Source: Bacillota bacterium
GTDB taxonomy: Bacteria; Bacillota; Clostridia; Christensenellales; Pumilibacteraceae
DNA: 48,812 bases
Assembly: GCA_019113265.1 (NCBI GenBank)
Contig: DXHT01000029.1
Coordinates: 1-48,812, forward strand
Reading direction: 5' to 3'
Position numbers and translations under genes: made by a program. The notes beneath the pieces are model-generated. The model had not been told where the DNA came from, did no database searches, and was given only the letters and a program-made list of their open reading frames with translations. Positions within the stretch are counted from its first letter, which is position 1, and each line of letters starts with the position of its first letter. Positions 1 through 9,352 of the stretch are shown in pieces.

Positions 1-528
1 GCGCTCGTAAAGGGCGGACTGCCCGTGGCGGAGATAACGTTCCGCACGGCATGCGCTCCCTATGCGATAAAGCTCGCATGCGAAAAATTCCCCGAAATGC
101 TCGCCGGCGCGGGCACGGTCATAAACGCCGAGCAGTGCGAAAAGGCGATAGAGTGCGGCGCGAAGTTCATAGTTTCCCCCGGTCTGTCCGAGGAAGTTGC
201 CGCGGTCTGCCGCAAGCACGACGTTCCGTACTACCCCGGCATAGTCACCCCGTCGGAGATCATGAAGGCGATCTCGTTGGGGCTTACCGATCTTAAATTT
301 TTCCCCGCATCCAATTACGGCGGACTGAAAACGATAAAGGCGCTCGCTCCCGTGTTCCCGCAGGTGCGTTTCATGCCCACGGGCGGTGTGAGCGAGGAAA
401 ACGTGCTCGAATACCTCGGTTATGAGAGGATATTCGCTGCGGGCGGCAGCTGGATGGTAAAGGGAACGCCCGAGGAAATAGAGGCGAAGACGCGCAGCGC
501 GGTAGCGCTCATCCGCGGCGGCAAGTGA
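1..528 (+). CDS. eda: 2-dehydro-3-deoxyphosphogluconate (KDPG) aldolase, 5' end outside window
   Basis: Frame is open to position 1 (ALVKGGLPVAEITFRT...); KDPG aldolase motifs AGTVINAEQ, VSPG, LKFFPA, FMPTGGV. Followed by KDG kinase. Confidence 0.93.
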   Translation, partial: ALVKGGLPVAEITFRTACAPYAIKLACEKFPEMLAGAGTVINAEQCEKAIECGAKFIVSPGLSEEVAAVCRKHDVPYYPGIVTPSEIMKAISLGLTDLKFFPASNYGGLKTIKALAPVFPQVRFMPTGGVSEENVLEYLGYERIFAAGGSWMVKGTPEEIEAKTRSAVALIRGGK

Positions 529-555
529 GCCAAACGGCTAACGGAGGAAAATAAA

Positions 556-1575
556 ATGAAGGCAATAACTTTCGGCGAACTCATGCTCAGGCTTGCTCCT
601 GAGGGATATTACAGATTCGTCCAGGCGGACAGACTGGGCGCGACCTACGGCGGCGGCGAGGCGAATGTCGCGGTATCGCTCGCCAACTTCGGCACGGACG
701 TCGGTTTCGTGTCCAAACTACCCGAAAACGAAATAGGTCAGGCGGCGGTAAACTCTCTGCGCAGGTTCGGCGTGGACACGTCGGGCATAGCGCGCGGCGG
801 CAACAGAATAGGTATATACTACCTCGAAAAGGGCGCGAGCCAGCGTCCGAGCAAGGTCATATACGACAGAGCGGGCTCGTCGTTCGCAATGTCGGGCAAG
901 GAGGATTACGACTGGGATAAACTCCTCGACGGCGTGACCTGGTTCCACTTCACGGGGATAACCCCCGCGCTCGGCGACAATCTTGCGGACGTGCTTCTCG
1001 ACGTTCTCCCCACCATGAAAAAGCGCGGGATAACGGTGTCGTGCGACCTCAACTACCGCAAAAAGCTGTGGACGCGCGACAAGGCGCGCGAGGTAATGAC
1101 CAAACTCATGCCGTATGTGGACGTTTGCATATCCAACGAAGAGGACGCTTACGACGTGTTCGGCATCAAGGCGGGCGGAACGGACGTTACGAAGGGCAAT
1201 CTCGATAAAGAGAGCTACAAGTCCGTTGCCAAGCAGCTCGCCGACAAGTTCGGCTTCTCATACGTCGCCATAACGCTGAGAACGTCCATATCCGCAAACG
1301 ACAACAAGTGGGCGGGTATGCTGTACGACGGCAAGGAGTACAACCTCTCCAAGGAATACCTCATCCACATCGTCGACCGCGTAGGCGGCGGCGACAGCTT
1401 CGGCGGCGGTCTTATCTATGCGCTCATGCACGGTTACGACAGCAAGAGCGCGATAGAGTTCGCGGTTGCCGCGAGCTGCCTGAAACACTCCGTGGAGGGC
1501 GACTACAACATGGTCACCGTTTCCGAAGTGAACGCCCTTGCGGGCGGCGACGGCAGCGGACGCGTTCAGAGATAA
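556..1575 (+). CDS. kdgK: 2-keto-3-deoxygluconate kinase (PfkB family)
   Basis: PfkB fold: N-terminal GGGEANVAVSLANFG, C-terminal RVGGGDSFGGGLIYAL; adjacent to eda; SD ggagg before ATG. Confidence 0.9.
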   Translation: MKAITFGELMLRLAPEGYYRFVQADRLGATYGGGEANVAVSLANFGTDVGFVSKLPENEIGQAAVNSLRRFGVDTSGIARGGNRIGIYYLEKGASQRPSKVIYDRAGSSFAMSGKEDYDWDKLLDGVTWFHFTGITPALGDNLADVLLDVLPTMKKRGITVSCDLNYRKKLWTRDKAREVMTKLMPYVDVCISNEEDAYDVFGIKAGGTDVTKGNLDKESYKSVAKQLADKFGFSYVAITLRTSISANDNKWAGMLYDGKEYNLSKEYLIHIVDRVGGGDSFGGGLIYALMHGYDSKSAIEFAVAASCLKHSVEGDYNMVTVSEVNALAGGDGSGRVQR

Positions 1576-1661
1576 CTCCGCTTACCCGAAAGAGGGGAGA
1601 GACAGAGCCGCGCGAGCGGCATAAAACTCTGCCCACATAAAAACGCTTCATCATCTCCGGG

Positions 1662-1709
1662 CCCGCCGTGCGGCGGCAATAGCGCGACATAAGCGCGGCG
1701 GGTTCTCCT
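1662..1709 (+). terminator. Candidate intrinsic terminator after eda-kdgK
   Basis: cccgccgtgc (1662-1671) / gcgcggcggg (1693-1702) stem followed by ttctcctttttt. Confidence 0.5.
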
Positions 1710-2243
1710 TTTTTGCACGGGAAGACCGTATCGTAAGGCAATGCCTGCGGTGCGGTTTTTCCTTGTGCCGAAGAGGCTTTTGAGGGCGCACCGCGCTTTA
1801 CCCGCCCATAGCGGACGCATGAAGTTATCGTTTGTCGCCGCATACCACCATTGCCTGCGACGGGTTTTATTATCGCCGCCCGCGCCTTTTGCAAGTATAC
1901 GCCCGCCCGATTTTGCCGTCGCCGCCCGAAAGCTGCCGTTTGCGCGCATAGCGCTTTTTTGCGGCTATTCGGCGACCGTCGGGCAATACGCGTAAACCGA
2001 TTTTAAGTCCGTATGTTTTTGTCCGATACCGCTACCGCGCCGTAAGTCGTAATTTCTCCGTGCCGCGTAAAACGGGAAGCGATGGGACGTGCTTATCCCG
2101 CAAGGCAACGCCGTGCGCGCTACCGCGTCTGCGCTTTTTATGCCTGCGCCGCGTCTGAATGTATGTCCGCTTTTGCCGCAAGGCATTGCCGCGCTTTTAC
2201 TTTGAAAGCGTTTTACTTAAAAAGGCGGGTAGGGGCAAACGAA

Positions 2244-2285
2244 AGCCCCGCGCTTCGGGGTCTGCCGAAGCGCGGGGCTCTCGTT
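2244..2285. terminator. Terminator hairpin downstream of GH2 gene (probably bidirectional)
   Basis: agccccgcgcttcgg (2244-2258) / ccgaagcgcggggct (2265-2279) perfect 15-bp stem. Confidence 0.75.
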
Positions 2286-2334
2286 TTAGGGTTACGACTT
2301 CTATGGAGGTATAAGCCGTTTCACAGTCCGTTTA

Positions 2335-4248
2335 TCACTTCTCCCAGCTTGCGTTCACGCTCTTGCCGTGCATTCTGTAAGCGGGATCGGGGGAGCTCAC
2401 TTTACGGATGACGGAAGTATCCGTAAGCTCTCCGCATTTAGCTTCGAGTTTGTTCTCCTCTTCGAGGGGAACGACGAACTCGAATTTATACTTGCCGCTG
2501 ACCTTGCCGACGAGCTTTCCGTTATTGTACAGCTCCACGGCGGTAGCGGTGGAGGAATACACCTTGACGTTCGCGGCACTTCCGCAACGGTTTACGAAAC
2601 GCTTTCCGCAGAGGTGTATGAAAGGCTCCTTTGACCAGTGCGCCTTATAGAGATAGAACGCGTCCTTTTTGGTCTTGCGGTCGAAGGTGACGAGTCCCTT
2701 GTGATTCATTCCGGGTTCGCCGCCCTGATTGCGCGCGTCTGCGGCAAAGTCGAACATATTCCACAGGTGAGTTGCCCAAAGGTAAGGGCGCGCCTCTATG
2801 ATGTCGAGGTACTTTTCGTGGAAAATGCACTGGAATTCCTCGGTATTGTCCATTCTGCGCGGCTTTTCGCTGTGCAGGTTGGGCATCGCTTCCGCGCCGT
2901 ATTCGGACAGTCCGAGCGGAGTGTTCGGGTGCGCCTTGCGGAATCTGTCCAGCTTGACTCCCGCGAGCTTGAAGAAGGGGAGATACCAGCCGTGGTAGAG
3001 GTTATAGGACACGACGTCCGTCACATAGTTGAGTTTGTTGCGCACGCGGGTGACGATGTAGTCCGCAATGACGGTCTTTCTCGTCGGGTCATAGGAGTGG
3101 CAGAACTCGTTGAGCTTTTTGTGGCAGTCCAGTCTGTCGGGACCCGCGCCGTTTATCGTTATTTCGTTTGAAAGTCCCCAGACGACTATGGACGGGTGAT
3201 TGTACTGCTGAGTGATGAGTTCTTTCATCTGACTCATCGCGTTGGGGCTCGCGCCGTCCATGTGGCGGGATATGTACGGTATTTCCGCCCAGACGACCAT
3301 GCCCGCTTTGTCGCAGAGGTCATAGAAGTAATCGTCGTGCTGATAGTGGGCGAGACGTATGGTAGTCGCGCCGACGTCGCAGATGAGAGCCATATCCTCT
3401 TCGTGCATTTCGCGGGTGAGCGCGTTGCCTATGCGCGGTCTGTCCTGATGACGGCACACGCCGCGCAGCGGATACGGCTTGCCGTTTAAGATGAAGCCCT
3501 TGTCGGGATCTATCTCGAACGAGCGGAAACCTATGTTTGCGGAAACCTCGTCCACGACCTTGCCGCCGACGGAAAGCTCCGCTTTTACCGTATACATATA
3601 CGGATCTATGCGGCCGTTCCAGAGCCTGACGCCTGTTACCGTAAGCTCTTCGCCGTTCGCGCCGCTTGCCACGACCTTGCCGCCGTCGTCATAAACGGTC
3701 ACTTTAACGTCGCCCTTTCCCGTGACGAACGCCTCCGTCGTCACTTTTCCGTCCTTGCCGCTCACGACGGGGGTGACCTTTATGCCGGGGCCGCCGAACC
3801 AGTCGAGATCGAAGTGATTCTTGTTTACGACGATGAGGGAAACGTCGCGGTAAATACCGCCGTAGAATGTAAAGTCCGCTTTCTGAGGATACACCGTCTC
3901 GTTCTTGCGGTTATCGGCGAGAACGACGAGCTCGTTGTCCTCCTTCATCAGATCGGTAACGCGCACGCGGAACTTGGAGTAGCCGCCGTGATGCTCGCAC
4001 ACTTTCTTGCCGTTAAAGGACACCGTGCAGGAGGAGTTTACGCCCTTGAATTCGAGGTATGCGTCGTCCTCGTCCGTCATGATGTCGGGACGCGCCACTT
4101 TGCGCGCATAAGAGCAGACAAGACGCTTATAGTCGTTGCCGCCGTCCTGCCCGTCGATGCCGTTCCAGGTATGGGGCACGTCCACCTGTGACGAAACGCC
4201 CTCCTTGGTAAATGTCCAGCCTTTGTTTAGATTGATAAAAGTTCTCAT
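2335..4248 (-). CDS. Glycoside hydrolase family 2 (beta-galactosidase/beta-glucuronidase-like)
   Basis: MRTFINLNKGWTF..., DVPHTWN, LRGVCRHQDRP, acid/base WGLSNE, nucleophile region GLSEYGAEA. ATG at 4248 preceded by aagggga; the longer ORF to 4344 is an unlikely start. Confidence 0.9.
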   Translation of the reverse strand: MRTFINLNKGWTFTKEGVSSQVDVPHTWNGIDGQDGGNDYKRLVCSYARKVARPDIMTDEDDAYLEFKGVNSSCTVSFNGKKVCEHHGGYSKFRVRVTDLMKEDNELVVLADNRKNETVYPQKADFTFYGGIYRDVSLIVVNKNHFDLDWFGGPGIKVTPVVSGKDGKVTTEAFVTGKGDVKVTVYDDGGKVVASGANGEELTVTGVRLWNGRIDPYMYTVKAELSVGGKVVDEVSANIGFRSFEIDPDKGFILNGKPYPLRGVCRHQDRPRIGNALTREMHEEDMALICDVGATTIRLAHYQHDDYFYDLCDKAGMVVWAEIPYISRHMDGASPNAMSQMKELITQQYNHPSIVVWGLSNEITINGAGPDRLDCHKKLNEFCHSYDPTRKTVIADYIVTRVRNKLNYVTDVVSYNLYHGWYLPFFKLAGVKLDRFRKAHPNTPLGLSEYGAEAMPNLHSEKPRRMDNTEEFQCIFHEKYLDIIEARPYLWATHLWNMFDFAADARNQGGEPGMNHKGLVTFDRKTKKDAFYLYKAHWSKEPFIHLCGKRFVNRCGSAANVKVYSSTATAVELYNNGKLVGKVSGKYKFEFVVPLEEENKLEAKCGELTDTSVIRKVSSPDPAYRMHGKSVNASWEK

Positions 4249-4470
4249 TTCGATCCCCTTTTTTGCTTTTTTATATATTATAGCACGTTTTTTCGCCGCA
4301 ATCAATTGCATTTTTTGATGAAAATCTTTGCAATTTTTACACAAACGCGCCTTAATGCGCGAAACAGCCGCGTTGTCGGAAAGCGGGATATGCTCTAATC
4401 TAAAAAAGGTGCGCGCTCTGCGGCGAAAAAAATAAAGCGCGATGGCGATACATATTTAATATACTTTTAA

Positions 4471-4601
4471 GTAAACGGCTTTATCATAACTCATGTAAAG
4501 CGGTTGCGAGAGCGATCGGTTTACCGTAAATCAGCCGTATCATCCATCCTCAAGGGGGTCCTGCGTTAAAGTGTCCGAAAGGCCTGCAGGACTCTTTTTT
4601 T
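4471..4601 (+). ncRNA. Candidate structured small RNA: three-way junction plus terminator
   Basis: P1 GTAAAC/GTTTAC, P2 GCTTTA(t)CAT-aactc-ATGTAAAGC, P3 GGTTGC-GAGA-GCGATC, then GGGTCCTGC...GCAGGACTC + T7; TATACT at 4460-4465 just upstream. Confidence 0.4.
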
Positions 4602-4640
4602 CATTTTAACGGCAGTTTAATTTAACGGGACTATATTGAG

Positions 4641-4669
4641 TTTACAAAACGATAAAAGAGTGATATAAT
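4641..4669 (+). promoter_or_regulatory. Promoter for response regulator operon
   Basis: TTTACA -17 bp- TATAAT. Confidence 0.65.
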
Positions 4670-4687
4670 CGTTTAAGGAGAATAACG

Positions 4688-5371
4688 ATGAGAGTATTGA
4701 TAGTCGAAGATTCGGTAAGCCTTACCGACGCGCTCGAAAGCGTGCTCAAAAGGGAAAAGTTCACCGTGGAAGTCGCGCACGACGGGGAAGAGGGCGTCGC
4801 GTATGCCGAAACGGGCGTGTACGACGTTATCCTTATGGACGTTATGATGCCCGTAAAAAGCGGCATAGAGGCGACGCGCGAACTGCGTGCGAAAAAAGTG
4901 AATACGCCCATAATAATGCTGACCGCGCTAAGTGAAGAGAGCGACAAGATCGCGGGACTCGACTGCGGAGCGGACGACTATATCACAAAGCCTTTCTCCA
5001 TGTCCGAACTGCTTGCGCGTATCCGCGCGGTCACCCGCCGCAAAGGGGACATAATCCCCGAAGACGGACTGAGTTACGGCGGCGTGACGCTCAACCTGTA
5101 TACCTACATGCTGTCGTCGGGCGAAAAGCAGATAAAACTCAGCAAGAAAGAGGCGGAGATAGTGCGATACTTTTTTGAAAAGCCCTCTTTTGTCGCTCAG
5201 CGCGACCAGCTCATAAGCAAGGTGTGGGGCTTTGACAGCGAGTTCGAGTCCAACAACCTCGAAGTGTTCATATCCTTCCTCCGCAAAAAGTTGCGTTTTC
5301 TCGACGCGCGTTTTACGATAGTGCCTGTGCGCGGAGTGGGTTACAGGCTCAGCGATCCCAAGGAGGGGTAA
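4688..5371 (+). CDS. Response regulator, OmpR/PhoB family
   Basis: MRVLIVEDSVSLTDAL...VILMDVMMPVKSG...ADDYITKPFS receiver, C-terminal winged helix (VAQRDQLISKVWG...RGVGYRL). Confidence 0.92.
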   Translation: MRVLIVEDSVSLTDALESVLKREKFTVEVAHDGEEGVAYAETGVYDVILMDVMMPVKSGIEATRELRAKKVNTPIIMLTALSEESDKIAGLDCGADDYITKPFSMSELLARIRAVTRRKGDIIPEDGLSYGGVTLNLYTYMLSSGEKQIKLSKKEAEIVRYFFEKPSFVAQRDQLISKVWGFDSEFESNNLEVFISFLRKKLRFLDARFTIVPVRGVGYRLSDPKEG

Positions 5372-5377
5372 AGCGCA

Positions 5378-6721
5378 TTGCGTGGAATGAGGACGGATAC
5401 ACAAAAAAGAAACGGCGAGAAGCGGCTGTCGCCCGCGGCGAAACTCTTCCGCAAAATGCAGACGCGATTCACCGTACTCGTCGCCGTTATCTGCTTTGTG
5501 CTCGTATCGGTCTCTTTCGTTGCGATGTCCGTAATAAACACCATAGTCATGGACTCGTCCGTAAGAAGTCTCATGACGGAAGCGATGCGCTTTGCCGAGG
5601 AGATATACTTTGACAATAGCGTTACCGACGGCGCGCCCTCAAACGGTCAGGGCGATCAGCAGACGACGAACGGTCCCCGTCCCGACTGCCTCGTTGTTAT
5701 AGAGCATAACGGCGATTACGAGCTTATAGGATCCCTCGGCAGCGAAATAACGCTTACCGCGGGCGATATAACATACCTTATGGCGACGGCTATGGGCGGT
5801 GCGGATTCGACGCGCCTGGGAGACCTTCGCGTGCGCATAGCCGTGGACGTGGACACGGGCGCGCGCGGTTACAGCTTATACGCCTTTTACGATTTTACGG
5901 ACAGATATTCCATATACGTATCGCAGACGCTGGGCATGATGTTCTCGTTCATCGGTCTTGCGTGTATACTCACGCTGTTCTCGTATATGATGTCGGGAGT
6001 CATGCTCTCTCCCGCGCGCGACGCGCTCGTGCGGCAGAAAGAGCTTGTCGCCAACGCGAGCCACGAGCTTAAAACGCCCGTCACCATAATAAACGCCAAT
6101 CTTGACGTCATAAAGAACGCTCCCGCAGGCGCGGACAACGACAAGTGGATAGCCAATATAGAGGCGCAGACAAAGCGCATGAACAGCCTTATAATCGAAA
6201 TGCTGGAAATGAGCAGTTTCGAGTCGAGCGCGTACAACGCGGAGATAAAGGAGTTCGATCTCGGCGAGATGACGGAGGGCTACTGCTTGTCGTTTGAGGC
6301 GACGTGCTACGAAAAGGGCATAAGCATGTCCTACGAGAGCGAGGGCGGTACCGTCGTGCGGTCGGACGAAAAGGGCTGGTCCAAACTCATTTCCATTCTC
6401 CTCGACAACGCGGTGAAATACTCCCCGCAGAACGGCAGAATAGAGGTGAGGATAGTCCGCAAAAAAAAGCACGTCTACCTTTACGTCGCAAACGACGGCG
6501 AGATCCCGCGCGACAGACTGGATAAGATATTCGACAGATTTTACAAGGCGGGAGAAAATTCAAACAGTTTCGGACTGGGGCTTGCGATGGCAAAGGTCAT
6601 AACCGCAGGCATGAACGGCAGCATAAGTTGCTCAAGCTCGGACGGGCGCACCGTATTTACCGTATGCGTGCCGATAAGAGAGATAAGGGAACAGGGCAAG
6701 GAAAACAAGGAAAGGGAGTAG
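5378..6721 (+). CDS. Sensor histidine kinase (HisKA/HATPase)
   Basis: Two TM segments; H-box NASHELKTPVTIINANLD; N/G boxes ILLDNAVKYSPQNG, NSFGLGLAMAK. Start is TTG 5378 (good SD spacing) or ATG 5387. Confidence 0.9.
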   Translation: MRGMRTDTQKRNGEKRLSPAAKLFRKMQTRFTVLVAVICFVLVSVSFVAMSVINTIVMDSSVRSLMTEAMRFAEEIYFDNSVTDGAPSNGQGDQQTTNGPRPDCLVVIEHNGDYELIGSLGSEITLTAGDITYLMATAMGGADSTRLGDLRVRIAVDVDTGARGYSLYAFYDFTDRYSIYVSQTLGMMFSFIGLACILTLFSYMMSGVMLSPARDALVRQKELVANASHELKTPVTIINANLDVIKNAPAGADNDKWIANIEAQTKRMNSLIIEMLEMSSFESSAYNAEIKEFDLGEMTEGYCLSFEATCYEKGISMSYESEGGTVVRSDEKGWSKLISILLDNAVKYSPQNGRIEVRIVRKKKHVYLYVANDGEIPRDRLDKIFDRFYKAGENSNSFGLGLAMAKVITAGMNGSISCSSSDGRTVFTVCVPIREIREQGKENKERE

Positions 6722-6724
6722 TAT

Positions 6725-7654
6725 ATGAAGGACGGAATTTACGGCAGCATAAGCGAACTTATAGGCGGCACGCCTTTGCTCGAACTTGGCGGATACGCCG
6801 GGAAGATCGGAGCGTGCGCCCGCATACTCGTCAAGCTCGAAAACCGCAACCCCGCAGGCAGTATAAAGGACCGCGTCGCGCTCAATATGCTTAACGAAGC
6901 GGAGCGTAGCGGCAGGATAGGCAAAAATACCGTCATCATAGAGCCTACGAGCGGCAACACGGGCATAGGGCTTGCCGCGCTTTGCGCCGTTCGCGGCTAC
7001 CGACTGATAATAGTCATGCCCGACAGCATGAGCATGGAACGCCGCAAACTGATGACTGCTTACGGCGCGGAGCTTATCCTCACTCCCGGCGCGCTCGGCA
7101 TGGCGGGAGCGGTGCGCGAGGCGGAGCGTATCGCCTCCGAAAACAAGGACAGCTTTATAGCGGGTCAGTTCGTCAATCCCGCCAATCCCGCCGCCCACTA
7201 TAAGACGACGGGTCCCGAGATATATTCCGCCGTGGGAGACGGGCTCGGTGCGTTCGTTGCGGGAGCGGGCACGGGCGGCACGGTCACGGGCGTGGGCAGA
7301 TACATGAAAGAGCATTGCCCGTCCGCCCTGATAGTCGCGGCAGAACCCGCCGAAAGCGCGGTGCTTTCGGGCGGCAAAGCGGGCGCGCACGGCATACAGG
7401 GCATAGGCGCGGGATTCGTTCCGGAAGTCTACGACGCGTCCGTCGTGGACGAAGTGCTGACCGTTCCCACTGAGGTCGCCGCGGAAACGGCGCGCACGGT
7501 AGCTCGCACGGACGGACTTCTCGCGGGTTTCAGCGGCGGCTGCAACATATATGCGGCGGGTCTTATCGCGCGCCGCCCCTCGCTTGCGGGCAAGTGCGTC
7601 GTTACGGTCCTTCCCGACAGCGGAGATCGCTATCTGTCCACCGACCTGTTCTGA
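6725..7654 (+). CDS. cysK: Cysteine synthase (O-acetylserine sulfhydrylase)
   Basis: ISELIGGTPLLEL, NPAGSIKDRVALNML, PTSGNTGIGLA, GTGGTVTGVGRYMKE, VTVLPDSGDRYLSTDLF. Confidence 0.93.
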   Translation: MKDGIYGSISELIGGTPLLELGGYAGKIGACARILVKLENRNPAGSIKDRVALNMLNEAERSGRIGKNTVIIEPTSGNTGIGLAALCAVRGYRLIIVMPDSMSMERRKLMTAYGAELILTPGALGMAGAVREAERIASENKDSFIAGQFVNPANPAAHYKTTGPEIYSAVGDGLGAFVAGAGTGGTVTGVGRYMKEHCPSALIVAAEPAESAVLSGGKAGAHGIQGIGAGFVPEVYDASVVDEVLTVPTEVAAETARTVARTDGLLAGFSGGCNIYAAGLIARRPSLAGKCVVTVLPDSGDRYLSTDLF

Positions 7655-7816
7655 CGGTCGGATAAAAGCCGCGGTTGCGTTTGTGCGCTTAGCGAAAAAA
7701 GGCGATCGGGCGGCTTGCAGCAGCGGGATTTTCAAGCAAAAGCCGCATGAGTCTTTCGCGGCGACTTTGGCGCGAGTGTAATCTAAGAGTCGCATGGCGC
7801 GGTATGTCGAAACGGT

Positions 7817-7933
7817 GCGGCGAGATGTAAAGTACAAAGCGGAGAGAAGTGTAAAATAAACAGCGCGCGAGTTGTAAAGAAAAAGCGGCGCGAACGGCAA
7901 AATTAAACTGCGCGCGAACGGCAAAGTAAAACA
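7817..7933. repeat. Degenerate tandem repeat, about 22-25 bp unit, 5 copies
   Basis: Units at 7817, 7839, 7863, 7885, 7910 of the form gcgSgcgaR..gYaaaRtaaaaca. Confidence 0.6.
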
Positions 7934-7960
7934 GCGGGCGGCGAAAGGTCTATCCTTCCG

Positions 7961-8063
7961 CCGCCCTTATTCCGTTTCCGCTCACGGATTGTTGCCGCCC
8001 TTATTCCGTTTTCGCTCGCGGATTGTTGCCGCCCTTTTACGTATTCTCGTTCACGGACTTTTG
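7961..8063. repeat. Tandem repeat, 34-bp unit, two near-identical copies plus a diverged third
   Basis: ccgcccttattccgttttcgctcgcggattgttg at 7961-7994 and 7995-8028; diverged copy 8029-8063. Confidence 0.8.
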
Positions 8064-8204
8064 CCCTTTTCCGTATCCACGGTATGTTCGTTTTCCGTCA
8101 GGTTTGTGCATGGACGCCGCATTCGCGCCCGCAATGCTCGTTTTCGCGCTCGTTTTTTTGCCGCGCTCGCTTTTTTAAGTCGGACCGCATATAGCCGCCG
8201 CGCA

Positions 8205-8756
8205 TCAAAGCTCCTCTATGTCGGCAAGCAGACTGCCGTCGAAAGCGAATACGAACCCTTCCGCCCGCCCCTCGGACGGCGCGAGAAAGTGCGTCGCGCG
8301 GATGTCCGAATAAGGGTTGGGCGCAATGTCGGAGTAGGGGGAGAAAAAGTCGGCGAGAGCCTCGTCCGTGACCGACTCGCTCAGCTCCTTTGTCATCATG
8401 CCGCGCGCCAAGCCGACGTCGCCCGATTTTACCGCGCGGAAAAACCTCTCCGCCGGGTCAGTAGGCGGATGAGTGACGGGCGTGCGCGGTGAGTAGACAT
8501 AGTTGTGCCTTTCGTCGAAAGTTATTATGTATCTGTCCGCTCCCGCTTCGAATGAGCGCGCGAGCTCCGCATTGCTCGCCACTTTCCCGCCTATCAGCCG
8601 CACGGTATAGGGGAGAAGCATGGCGCGTAAAGGAAGAAGCGTTATGTACAGCGGAGAGGCTGACGGATAGGACAGCGCGGCGGGACGTTCGTTGAATGCG
8701 CCGTTTATAAGAGTCACGCACTCGAAATGCGGAACGAAAGCGTACATTATTCTCAT
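8205..8756 (-). CDS. Hypothetical protein
   Basis: 183-aa ORF with protein-like composition (MRIMYAFVPHFECVTLINGAF...); TATAAT lies very close upstream of the ATG. Confidence 0.6.
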   Translation of the reverse strand: MRIMYAFVPHFECVTLINGAFNERPAALSYPSASPLYITLLPLRAMLLPYTVRLIGGKVASNAELARSFEAGADRYIITFDERHNYVYSPRTPVTHPPTDPAERFFRAVKSGDVGLARGMMTKELSESVTDEALADFFSPYSDIAPNPYSDIRATHFLAPSEGRAEGFVFAFDGSLLADIEEL

Positions 8757-8778
8757 ATCGTATTATATTATCCTCGAT

Positions 8779-8859
8779 CCGTTCATATGCCCGTGCCGTG
8801 CGTTCCCGTTCATATGCATGTGCCGCGTCGCCGTTCATGCGTCCGCGTCGCGTCCGTTC
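8779..8859. repeat. Imperfect tandem repeat, 23-27 bp unit beginning CCGTTCATATGC
   Basis: Unit starts at 8779, 8806, 8831 and a partial at 8854. Confidence 0.55.
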
Positions 8860-9082
8860 GTTTTTGCGCCGCCATATCGCCGCTTTTCGATTTTTGCTGC
8901 CATGCCCCGTTTTGTCTTTTCTCCGCTTTTTCGCCCGTTATATATATAATAAAGACCGCGCGCGTAGGGGAATGCGTGCGGGGGAGCGGCGGGGAAGGCC
9001 CGCGTCGACAATATGCGGCATGCCCCGCGCTTTTTTCGTAAATAATTCGGCAAAAATAATTTGAAAATCTTGTGAAATTCGC

Positions 9083-9111
9083 TTGACGGATATTGACGCG
9101 TTTGATACAAT
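9083..9111 (+). promoter_or_regulatory. S10 operon promoter
   Basis: TTGACG -17 bp- TACAAT about 240 nt upstream of rpsJ. Confidence 0.75.
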
Positions 9112-9352
9112 ATATAAGCTGCATTATAGCGTGCGGCAAAAATCAAGCGAAAAAGCGGAAGAATCCGGAGGTTACCGCAGTGCCGCCGCGGCTTGGGCGG
9201 AGCGGAGAACTTCGGAGGACGCGTGAGGGGACGCGATCCCCGTTCGCGGACGGCCTTGTTCGGGCGGCGATGAACCGCCTTTGAATATGCGCGAAAAAAG
9301 AAACGCGCGACGGGGTTGTCTTAAAAAGTCAAAAACGGAGGAAACAAACAAA

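Noticed and set aside
1514-1995. Several ORFs of 84-127 aa after kdgK
   Set aside because: Mutually overlapping on both strands, Arg/Ala-rich, no SD or motif; better read as non-coding GC-rich DNA.
6632-7924. 430-aa minus-strand ORF opposite cysK
   Set aside because: Antisense to a clear cysteine synthase; Arg/Ala-rich composition.
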